Shown here one piece after another: positions 41,782 through 48,995 of a DNA stretch of 64,000 nt. This stretch comes from Streptomyces qaidamensis (GTDB lineage Bacteria > Actinomycetota > Actinomycetes > Streptomycetales > Streptomycetaceae). The stretch covers positions 6,448,001 to 6,512,000 of the forward strand of contig NZ_CP015098.1 in NCBI RefSeq assembly GCF_001611795.1. The letters run 5' to 3'. The translations under genes and the position numbers were made by a program. The notes beneath the pieces are model-generated. The model saw only the letters and a program-made list of their open reading frames with translations. It had not been told where the DNA came from and searched no databases. Within the stretch, counting starts at the first letter, position 1. Every line of letters begins with the position of its first letter.

Positions 41782-43116
41782 TCAGATACGGGAGAACGCC
41801 TGCTCGATGATGTCGAGGCCCTCGTTCAGCAGGTCCTCGCCGATCACCAGCGGGGGCAGGAAGCGGAGTACGTTGCCGTAGGTGCCACAGGTCAGGACCA
41901 GCAGGCCCTCGGCGTGGCACGCCTTGGCGAGCGCGCCGGTCGCCTCCGGGTTCGGCTCCTTCGTGGCGCGGTCCTTGACCAGCTCGATGGCGATCATCGC
42001 GCCGCGCCCGCGCACGTCGCCGATGATGTCGAACTTCTCGGCCATGGCACCGAGGCGGGCCTTCATGATCGCCTCGATGTTCTTCGCCTTGGCGTTGAGG
42101 TCGAGCTCCTTCATCGTCTCGATCGAGCCGAGCGCACCCGCGCAGGCGACCGGGTTGCCGCCGTAGGTGCCGCCCAGGCCGCCGGCGTGCGCGGCGTCCA
42201 TGATCTCGGCGCGCCCGGTGACGGCCGCGAGCGGCAGACCGCCCGCGATGCCCTTCGCCGTCGTGATCAGGTCCGGGACGATGCCCTCGTCCTCACACGC
42301 GAACCACTGGCCCGTACGGCAGAAGCCGGACTGGATCTCGTCGGCGACGAAGACGATGCCGTTGTCCTCGGCGAACTTGCTGATCGCCGGCAGGAAGCCC
42401 TTGGCCGGCTCGATGAAGCCGCCCTCGCCGAGCACCGGCTCGATGATGACCGCGGCGACGTTCTCGGCGCCGACCTGCTTGCTGATCTGGTCGATGGCCT
42501 GCGCGGCGGCCTCGGGGCCGGCGTTCTCGGGCCCGGTCGGCCAGCGGTAGCCGTACGCCACCGGCACCCGGTACACCTCGGGGGCGAACGGGCCGAAGCC
42601 GTGCTTGTACGGCATGTTCTTCGCGGTCAGCGCCATGGTGAGGTTGGTGCGGCCGTGGTAGCCGTGGTCGAACACCACGACGGCCTGGCGCTTGGTGTAC
42701 GCCCGCGCGATCTTCACGGCGTTCTCGACGGCCTCGGCGCCGGAGTTGAACAGGGCGCTCTTCTTGGCGTGGTCACCGGGGGTCAGCTCGGCGAGCGCCT
42801 CGGCGACCTCGACGTACCCCTCGTAGGGCGTGACCATGAAGCAGGTGTGGGTGAAGTCGGCGAGCTGCGCCGACGCCCGCCGTACGACGGCCTCGGCGGA
42901 GGCACCCACGGACGTCACGGCGATGCCCGACCCGAAGTCGATCAGCCGGTTCCCGTCGACGTCCTCGATGATCCCGCCACCGGCACGCGCCGTGAACACG
43001 GGCAGCACGGACCCCACGCCCTGCGCGACCGCGGCGGTACGGCGGGCCTGAAGCTCCTGCGACTTCGGGCCGGGAATGGCGGTGACGACGCGGCGCTCCT
43101 GCGGAAGTGCGGTCAT
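41782..43116 (-). CDS. gabT: 4-aminobutyrate aminotransferase GabT
   Basis: A 444-aa PLP enzyme that transfers the amino group of GABA to 2-oxoglutarate, giving succinate semialdehyde. It has the phosphate-binding LFNSGAEAVENAVKIARAYT, YHGRTNLTMALT, EPVLGEGGFIEPAKGFL, VADEIQSGFCRTG with the pyridine-contacting Asp, and the cofactor Lys in TTAKGIAGGLPLAAV. These match GabT closely. The gene diverges from a membrane ATPase gene, and its partner succinate-semialdehyde-type dehydrogenase is encoded 4.3 kb away behind a PucR regulator. The promoter region should be within 43117-43368. Confidence 0.93.
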   Translation of the reverse strand: MTALPQERRVVTAIPGPKSQELQARRTAAVAQGVGSVLPVFTARAGGGIIEDVDGNRLIDFGSGIAVTSVGASAEAVVRRASAQLADFTHTCFMVTPYEGYVEVAEALAELTPGDHAKKSALFNSGAEAVENAVKIARAYTKRQAVVVFDHGYHGRTNLTMALTAKNMPYKHGFGPFAPEVYRVPVAYGYRWPTGPENAGPEAAAQAIDQISKQVGAENVAAVIIEPVLGEGGFIEPAKGFLPAISKFAEDNGIVFVADEIQSGFCRTGQWFACEDEGIVPDLITTAKGIAGGLPLAAVTGRAEIMDAAHAGGLGGTYGGNPVACAGALGSIETMKELDLNAKAKNIEAIMKARLGAMAEKFDIIGDVRGRGAMIAIELVKDRATKEPNPEATGALAKACHAEGLLVLTCGTYGNVLRFLPPLVIGEDLLNEGLDIIEQAFSRI

Positions 43117-43368
43117 GCGGGGCTCCTGGGGTGGTGCGGATGGTCTCGACGGACGCTTGGCTTCTTTTCTCGCAGGCTAGGGCGGGGACAGGGGGGTGGG
43201 CATGCTCCATGTGGGCGTTGTCGGCGGAGCGCCTTGTCCGGGGTGGACATGGCAGTCTCGTGGACCCGGTGCCCACGACCCGGCCGTGTAAGCGGTGAAC
43301 TCCCCAGGGGAGGGCGTTAGATTGGCTCGCTGATGGTGGACGGAGCGGCTGGTCAGGGGGCAAGGGCG

Positions 43369-45501
43369 ATGGACAGCGACGGGACGCAGGACGCGCGGGG
43401 TACGCATGCGAGTCCCGTACCGCGCCCGGCGGGGCCTCCGGAGGTGCCCGCGATGCCTCCCCTGCCCCCCCGGGCGCCGGTGACACCGCCGCTGCCGGAC
43501 GGGTCGGCCTTCCTCGCCTGGCTGCGCGCGCCTCGGCCCGACGCCGCGCCGGGCGTGTGGCGGTTCGGCCACCGGCCGCGGCCCGCGGAGGAACCCGAGG
43601 AGATCCCTACCCGGCAGCTGCTGAGCGGGGCGCTGATCGCCTTCCTCGTGGGATGGCTGGTCTGGTCGCTGCTGCAGAACGGCTACCTCGGCACCTGGTG
43701 GTGGGTGCCGTTCGACCTGATCGTTCCCGACGCCTGGCGCGGCGGCGACAGCGATCTCGGGGAGACCGGGACGTTCATCGTCTACCAGGGTTACGAGCTG
43801 CTCGTCGCCCTGGCGATCATGGTCGGGGCGGCCCGGCTCGGCCGCTGGGGCGAGCTGTGGCGCCGCTTCGTCACCCCGCGTTTCCGCCGGTCTCAGCCGC
43901 AGGAGACCCGTACCGCGCCCGAGGACGACCCGGCCCAGTGGAACGAGCTGCGCGCCGCCGGGGCCGCCGACGCCGCCGAGCGCCTCGCCGCCGAGGCCCG
44001 CACCGGGCTGATGCGGGACGTCGACCACGCCCGGATCCTCCGAGCCTGGCAGGGCGTGCGCACCGGACGGCACAGCCTCGCCACCTTCAGCGGCGCCGTC
44101 CTCAAGGACGGCGCCGCCGCGTGCCTGCACCCCTCCGGGGAGCGCGACCTGCCCGCCCGGCTCGCCCGGCACGACCTCGTCACCGGGCAGGTGCGGCTCG
44201 GCACCACCGTGGACGACGCCCGCAACCCGTACGCCTACCGCGGCACGGGGCTCGCCCTCGGGCCCGACCTGCTCGGCACCTCGCTCGTCGTCGTCGGCCC
44301 CGCCGGATCCGGCAAGACCGGGACCGTCGTCCGCCCGCTCGCCGAGTCGCTCTGCCTGCACGCCCTCGCCGGGCGCGCCGCCGTGGTCGTCGTCGGGGCG
44401 GCCGGCGCGGGGCTCGGACCGGCCGACGCGTACGACGTGGTCGTACGGATCGGGAACCAGGACTCCGAGTACGACCTCGATCTCTACGGCGGCAGCACCG
44501 ACCCGGACGAGGCCGCGGCCGTGCTCGCCGAGGCGCTCGTCGGGGACCTCGCCGATCCGCACCCCGGCAGCGACAGCCGCCGCTCCACCACCGTCCTCGC
44601 CCAGCTGCTCGGGCCGTTCCGGGCCGTGCACGGGCGTTTCCCCTCAGTACCCGAGCTGCGGCAGCTTCTGGACGGGGCGCCGGGGCCGTTCGCCGCGCTG
44701 CGGCAGGGACTCCAGGAAGCCGGGCAGGAGTCGCTGCTGCGCGAACTCGACGCCCGGGAGCGGCAGATGGGGCAGCCCGGTGACGTCGCCGGGGTGCTCG
44801 GCGACCGTGTCGCGCTGCTCGACCGGCCGGCCTTCGCCGGGTTCTTCGACACCTCCGGGCAGTCCCGGCCCTTCACGCTCAAGGCCCTCGACCACCCGGT
44901 GCGGGTGCGCGTCGACCTGCCCCAGCGCGGCCACGCCGACGCCTCCAAGATGCTGGCCCGGCTGGTGCTCGCGCAGTTCACGGCCAGTGTCGCCGTGCGC
45001 GAGGACCGGTCGCTGTTCGCCTGCCTGCTGCTGGACGACGCCACCGGCGTGGTGACGCCCGAGGCCGTGCGCGGCATCCAGCGGCTGCGGTCCGGCAACG
45101 CCGGGGTCGTGCTGACCCTGCGGACCCTGGACGACGTGGCCCGGCCGCTGCGCGGGCCGCTGCTCGGCGCGACCGGCTGCCGGATGGCGCTGTCGGGGCT
45201 CACCCCGTGGGACGGGCAGGACTTCGCCGAGGTGTGGGGCAAGGAGTGGACCGAGGCCCGCGACGTCACCGACCGGCAGATCATCGCGGAGACCCCGGCC
45301 GGCAAGGCCGTCCACATGCTGCGCCGGGTGATCACCGGCAAGGCCGCGACCGCGCGGGCGGTGACCGTGCGGCAGGTCGAGCGGGAGCGCTGGTCCGCCT
45401 CCGAGCTGGCGCACGGGGTACCGGCTGGGCACGCGGTGCTGTCGCTGACCGACGTCAAGGGCGAGCACGCGCCTCCGCTGCTGGTGAATCTGCGGGGCTG
45501 A
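43369..45501 (+). CDS. Membrane-anchored P-loop ATPase (TraD/FtsK-like), function unknown
   Basis: About 710 residues. A Pro-rich N-terminus is followed by two hydrophobic segments near residues 83-100 and 138-156. A coiled region and an NTPase domain come next, with Walker A VVGPAGSGKTGTV (about 317) and a Walker-B-like CLLLDDATGV (about 555), then GNAGVVLTLRTLDDVA. The order recalls conjugation coupling proteins and FtsK-like motors, but there are no transfer genes nearby, and this protein occurs beside gabT in Streptomyces. The ATG at 43369 follows a GGGGG; an in-frame ATG at 43333 is an alternative start. Confidence 0.75.
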   Translation: MDSDGTQDARGTHASPVPRPAGPPEVPAMPPLPPRAPVTPPLPDGSAFLAWLRAPRPDAAPGVWRFGHRPRPAEEPEEIPTRQLLSGALIAFLVGWLVWSLLQNGYLGTWWWVPFDLIVPDAWRGGDSDLGETGTFIVYQGYELLVALAIMVGAARLGRWGELWRRFVTPRFRRSQPQETRTAPEDDPAQWNELRAAGAADAAERLAAEARTGLMRDVDHARILRAWQGVRTGRHSLATFSGAVLKDGAAACLHPSGERDLPARLARHDLVTGQVRLGTTVDDARNPYAYRGTGLALGPDLLGTSLVVVGPAGSGKTGTVVRPLAESLCLHALAGRAAVVVVGAAGAGLGPADAYDVVVRIGNQDSEYDLDLYGGSTDPDEAAAVLAEALVGDLADPHPGSDSRRSTTVLAQLLGPFRAVHGRFPSVPELRQLLDGAPGPFAALRQGLQEAGQESLLRELDARERQMGQPGDVAGVLGDRVALLDRPAFAGFFDTSGQSRPFTLKALDHPVRVRVDLPQRGHADASKMLARLVLAQFTASVAVREDRSLFACLLLDDATGVVTPEAVRGIQRLRSGNAGVVLTLRTLDDVARPLRGPLLGATGCRMALSGLTPWDGQDFAEVWGKEWTEARDVTDRQIIAETPAGKAVHMLRRVITGKAATARAVTVRQVERERWSASELAHGVPAGHAVLSLTDVKGEHAPPLLVNLRG

Positions 45502-45658
45502 CCCCTCCTCCCGCCGGGGTGGAAGGCAGGGACCGTGGGGCCCCTTCCCACCCGTGCGGGCACGAAGGGACCGTACGGTGAGGCAGAATCGTCACAGGTC
45601 GTTCATACGCGGCGGCCAAAAGACACAGTGATCACACAGCCCTGACGCAGAAGGCCTC

Positions 45659-47332
45659 ATGCCCCCGACGCTCGCCTCGCTCGTCCACCACTCCGCGCTG
45701 AAGCTGACCGTGCGGGCGGGCGCAGACCGCCTCGACGTGCCGGTCCGTTGGGCGCACCCCAGCGAGCTCGCCGACCCCGTCCCCTACATGGAGGGCGGGG
45801 AACTGCTGCTGATCACCGCGCTCAAGCTGGACGCCGAGGACCCTCAGGCCATGCGCCGCTACGTGCGACGGCTGGCCGGGGCCGGAGTGGCCGGGCTCGG
45901 CTTCGCCGTCGGCGTCAACTACGAGGAGATCCCCGCCGCGCTCGTCGACGCGGCCGAAAAGGAGGGCCTGCCGCTGCTGGAGGTCCCGCGCCGCACCCCC
46001 TTCCTCGCCATCAGCAAGGCCGTCTCCGCCGCGATCGCCGCCGACCAGTACCGGGCCGTCACCGCCGGGTTCGCCGCCCAGCGCGAGCTGACCCGGCAGG
46101 CCCAGGCCGGCGGGCCGGAGGGGCTGCTGGCCGCGCTGGCCGCGCAGGTCGACGGCTGGGCGGCGCTGTACGACGCCTCGGGCGCGGTCGTCGCCACGGC
46201 ACCGGAGTGGGCGGCGCGGCGCGCCGCGCGCCTCACCGGTGACGTGCAGAAGCTGCGGGACCGTCCCGCGCCCGCCTCCTCCGTGGTCGGCGGCCCGGAG
46301 AACGAGGACCGGGTCGAGCTGCACACCCTCGGCACCGGCCGCCGCCCCCGGGCGGCCCTGGCCGTGGGCACGGCCGCCGCCCCGGGCACCGCCGAGCGCT
46401 ACGCCGTCCACTCGGCCATCGCGCTGCTGACCCTGACCACGGAACGCTCCCGGTCCCTCCAGGCCGCCGAGCAGCGGGTCGGTACGGCGGTGCTGCGCAT
46501 GCTGCTGGCCGGAGAGCCGGACCACGCCCGTGCGGTCGCCGGTGACCTGTACGGCGGGCTGCTGGACGCGCCGTTCCGGATGCTGGTCGCGGAGCGGGTG
46601 CCGGTGTCGGCGTCGGCCGCGCTGGCCCGCGCCGAGGTCCACAAGGGCGCTGCCCCCGCCGAGCGGCACTCGGCCGCCGCGCTCGCCGCGGCCGACCCCG
46701 GCGGCGACCCCCTCGCGGCCCTCGCCGACGTCGTGGAGTCCGCGGCGGCCCGGGCCGGCGAGGCCGTGCTGGTGGTGCCGGAGGGGGAGCGGCTGGTGGT
46801 GCTGGCCGCGGACGGCGGCGCCGCCGCGGCGGCCTGCGGGGAGTACGCGGCCGCCCTGGAGACGGCCCGGGCGGGGATACGCGAGAAGGTGCCGGGCGGC
46901 GAGGAGGACGAACTGGTCGTGGGCCTGTCGGCACCGGCCGGGCCCATCGCCGCGTCCGCCGCGTACAAGCAGGCCGAACAGGCGCTGTCGGTGGCGCGGC
47001 GGCGCGGGCGCGTCCTCGTGGAGCACGAGCGGATGGCGGCCGGATCGGTGCTGCCGCTGCTGGCGGACGACGCGGTGCGGGCCTTCGCCGACGGCATGCT
47101 GCGGCCGCTGTACGAGCACGACGCCACGGGCCGCGGCGACCTCGTCGCGTCCCTGCGCGCCTGGCTGTCCAAGCACGGCCAGTGGGACGCGGCGGCGGCC
47201 GACCTCGGCGTCCACCGGCACACCCTGCGCTACCGCATGCGCCGGGTGGAGGAGATCCTCGGCCGGTCCCTGGACGACCCGGACGTCCGGATGGAGCTGT
47301 GGCTGGCCCTGAAGGCGGCCACCACCGAGTAG
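45659..47332 (+). CDS. PucR-family transcription regulator
   Basis: A 557-aa regulator. Residues 5-130 form the PucR N-terminal domain (LKLTVRAGADRLDVPVRWAHPSELADPVPYMEGGELLLITAL). A middle domain of the GAF/GGDEF-derived type follows. The C-terminal PucR helix-turn-helix is LRAWLSKHGQWDAAAADLGVHRHTLRYRMRRVEEILGRSLDDPDVRMELWLALK. It lies 120 bases before the succinate-semialdehyde-type dehydrogenase gene on the same strand. PucR members near gabT and gabD act as GABA-responsive activators in some actinobacteria, and that role is likely here. Confidence 0.87.
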   Translation: MPPTLASLVHHSALKLTVRAGADRLDVPVRWAHPSELADPVPYMEGGELLLITALKLDAEDPQAMRRYVRRLAGAGVAGLGFAVGVNYEEIPAALVDAAEKEGLPLLEVPRRTPFLAISKAVSAAIAADQYRAVTAGFAAQRELTRQAQAGGPEGLLAALAAQVDGWAALYDASGAVVATAPEWAARRAARLTGDVQKLRDRPAPASSVVGGPENEDRVELHTLGTGRRPRAALAVGTAAAPGTAERYAVHSAIALLTLTTERSRSLQAAEQRVGTAVLRMLLAGEPDHARAVAGDLYGGLLDAPFRMLVAERVPVSASAALARAEVHKGAAPAERHSAAALAAADPGGDPLAALADVVESAAARAGEAVLVVPEGERLVVLAADGGAAAAACGEYAAALETARAGIREKVPGGEEDELVVGLSAPAGPIAASAAYKQAEQALSVARRRGRVLVEHERMAAGSVLPLLADDAVRAFADGMLRPLYEHDATGRGDLVASLRAWLSKHGQWDAAAADLGVHRHTLRYRMRRVEEILGRSLDDPDVRMELWLALKAATTE

Positions 47333-47452
47333 CCAAACCGGAGTGTCCGCGTCCCGCACTGCTACGGCTCGGACAAACGCCGTTCGGTCACCTCGCCCCT
47401 ACCGTTGATCCCGCAGCACAGGATCACCCCCAACGCCGAAGGGCCGGAACCC

Positions 47453-48898
47453 ATGACCTCCACCCACGCCTTCTGGCTCGCCGGCCGCCAGGCCACCGGC
47501 GAGGACACCTTCGACGTCACCTCCCCCTGGGACGGGCGGCTCGTCGGCACGGTGAGCGTGCCGACGGACGCGCAGGTCGAGGAGGCCGTGGCCGCCGCGC
47601 ACGCCGTTCTGGACGAGTTCGCCGCCACCCCCGCCCATGTCCGGGCCGCCGCGCTCGACCACGTCAGCAAGCGCCTCGTCGAGCGCACCGAGGAGATCGC
47701 GCGGCTGATCTCCGCCGAGAACGGCAAGCCGATGAAGTGGGCGCGCGGCGAGGTCGGCCGGGCCGTGTCCGTCTTCCGGTTCGCGGCCGAGGAGGCCCGG
47801 CGGTTCAACGGCGGCGAGGCCCAGCGGCTCGACACCGACCTCGGCGGCCAGGGCCGGCTCGCCCTGACCCGCCGCTTCCCGAAGGGTGTCGTGCTCGGCA
47901 TCGCGCCCTTCAACTTCCCGCTGAACCTCTGCGCCCACAAGATCGCCCCGGCCATGGCCGCCGGCGCCCCGATCATCCTCAAGCCGGCCCCGGCGACCCC
48001 GCTGTCCGGCCTGATCATCGGCGATCTGCTCGCCGAGACCGAGCTGCCCGCGGGGTCCTGGAGCATCCTCCCCGTCGCCAACGACAAGATGCCGGCCCTG
48101 GTGCAGGACGAGCGGCTGCCCGTCATCTCCTTCACCGGTTCCGAGAAGGTCGGCTACGCGATCATGGACTCGGTGCCGCGCAAGCACTGCACCCTGGAGC
48201 TGGGCGGCAACGGCGCGGCCGTCGTCCTCGCCGACTGGGCGAGCGACGAGGACCTTCAGTGGGCGGCGAACCGCATCGCCACGTTCTCCAACTACCAGGG
48301 CGGCCAGTCCTGCATCTCCGTGCAGCGGGTCATCGCCGACGCCTCGGTGTACGACCGGCTGCTGCCGCGCATCGTCGCCGCCGTCGAGGCCCAGGTCACC
48401 GGCGACCCGGGCGATGACGCCACCGACGTCGGCCCGCTGGTCAGCGAGGACGCCGCCAAGCGCGTCGAGACGTGGGTCCAGGAGGCCGTGGACGCCGGGG
48501 CGCGGCTGCTCACCGGTGGCAAGCGCGACGGCGCCTCCTACGCGCCGACCGTCCTGGCCGAGGTCCCCGCCGACGTCACGATCTCCTGCGAGGAGGTCTT
48601 CGGACCGGTCCTCACCGTGCAGAAGGCGGACGGCGAGGCCGCTGCCTTCGCCGCCGTCAACGACTCCAAGTACGGCCTCCAGGCGGGCGTGTTCACCCAC
48701 GACCTGCAGACCGCCTTCCGCGCCCACCGGGCCCTGGAGGTCGGCGGTGTCGTCATCGGCGACGTGCCGTCCTACCGCGCCGACCAGATGCCGTACGGCG
48801 GCGTCAAGCAGTCCGGCGTGGGCCGTGAGGGCGTGCGGTTCGCCATGGAGGACTACACGTACGAGCGGGTGCTGGTCCTCACCGGCATCGACCTCTAG
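47453..48898 (+). CDS. gabD: Succinate-semialdehyde-type aldehyde dehydrogenase
   Basis: A 481-aa aldehyde dehydrogenase with catalytic Glu in TLELGGNGAAVV and catalytic Cys in YQGGQSCISVQR, the SCISVQR form seen in a branch different from the two PatD-like paralogues in this window. FPKGVVLGIAPFNFPLNLCAHKIAPA is the substrate/cofactor block. The position beside PucR and near gabT points to succinate semialdehyde as substrate; the branch also contains enzymes for other semialdehydes, so gabD is given by context. The ATG at 47453 starts the family N-terminus (FWLAGRQATGEDTFDVTSPWDG). Confidence 0.83.
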   Translation: MTSTHAFWLAGRQATGEDTFDVTSPWDGRLVGTVSVPTDAQVEEAVAAAHAVLDEFAATPAHVRAAALDHVSKRLVERTEEIARLISAENGKPMKWARGEVGRAVSVFRFAAEEARRFNGGEAQRLDTDLGGQGRLALTRRFPKGVVLGIAPFNFPLNLCAHKIAPAMAAGAPIILKPAPATPLSGLIIGDLLAETELPAGSWSILPVANDKMPALVQDERLPVISFTGSEKVGYAIMDSVPRKHCTLELGGNGAAVVLADWASDEDLQWAANRIATFSNYQGGQSCISVQRVIADASVYDRLLPRIVAAVEAQVTGDPGDDATDVGPLVSEDAAKRVETWVQEAVDAGARLLTGGKRDGASYAPTVLAEVPADVTISCEEVFGPVLTVQKADGEAAAFAAVNDSKYGLQAGVFTHDLQTAFRAHRALEVGGVVIGDVPSYRADQMPYGGVKQSGVGREGVRFAMEDYTYERVLVLTGIDL

Positions 48899-48902
48899 CT
48901 GA

Positions 48903-48917
48903 TGAGAACCATTTTCA
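48903..48917. promoter_or_regulatory. Zur-box-like palindrome in convergent gap
   Basis: TGAGAACCATTTTCA at 48903-48917. Its complement, TGAAAATGGTTCTCA, fits the 15-base streptomycete zinc-uptake-regulator (Zur) box as I recall it, with two deviations. TAAGCT, a good -10 hexamer, follows at 48920-48925. Any transcript would meet the terminator at 48935 at once, and neither flanking gene starts here. Confidence 0.35.
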
Positions 48918-48934
48918 TGTAAGCTCCATGAAGA

Positions 48935-48966
48935 GGCCCGGCACCGATGCCTTCCGGTGCCGGGCC
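48935..48966. terminator. Hairpin terminator between gabD and GH3 genes
   Basis: GGCCCGGCACCG at 48935-48946 pairs perfectly with CGGTGCCGGGCC at 48955-48966, followed on the plus strand by CCTTCTTT. It serves the plus-strand dehydrogenase gene and may also stop the convergent GH3 transcript. Confidence 0.88.
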
Positions 48967-48995
48967 CCTTCTTTACGCCGGCCTGCTCCGGACCC

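Noticed and set aside
43220-47385. CGGACAA-containing stretches before gabT (complement near 43234) and before gabD (about 47368) as PucR sites
   Set aside because: Only seven bases are shared with no clear symmetry; too weak to call a site.
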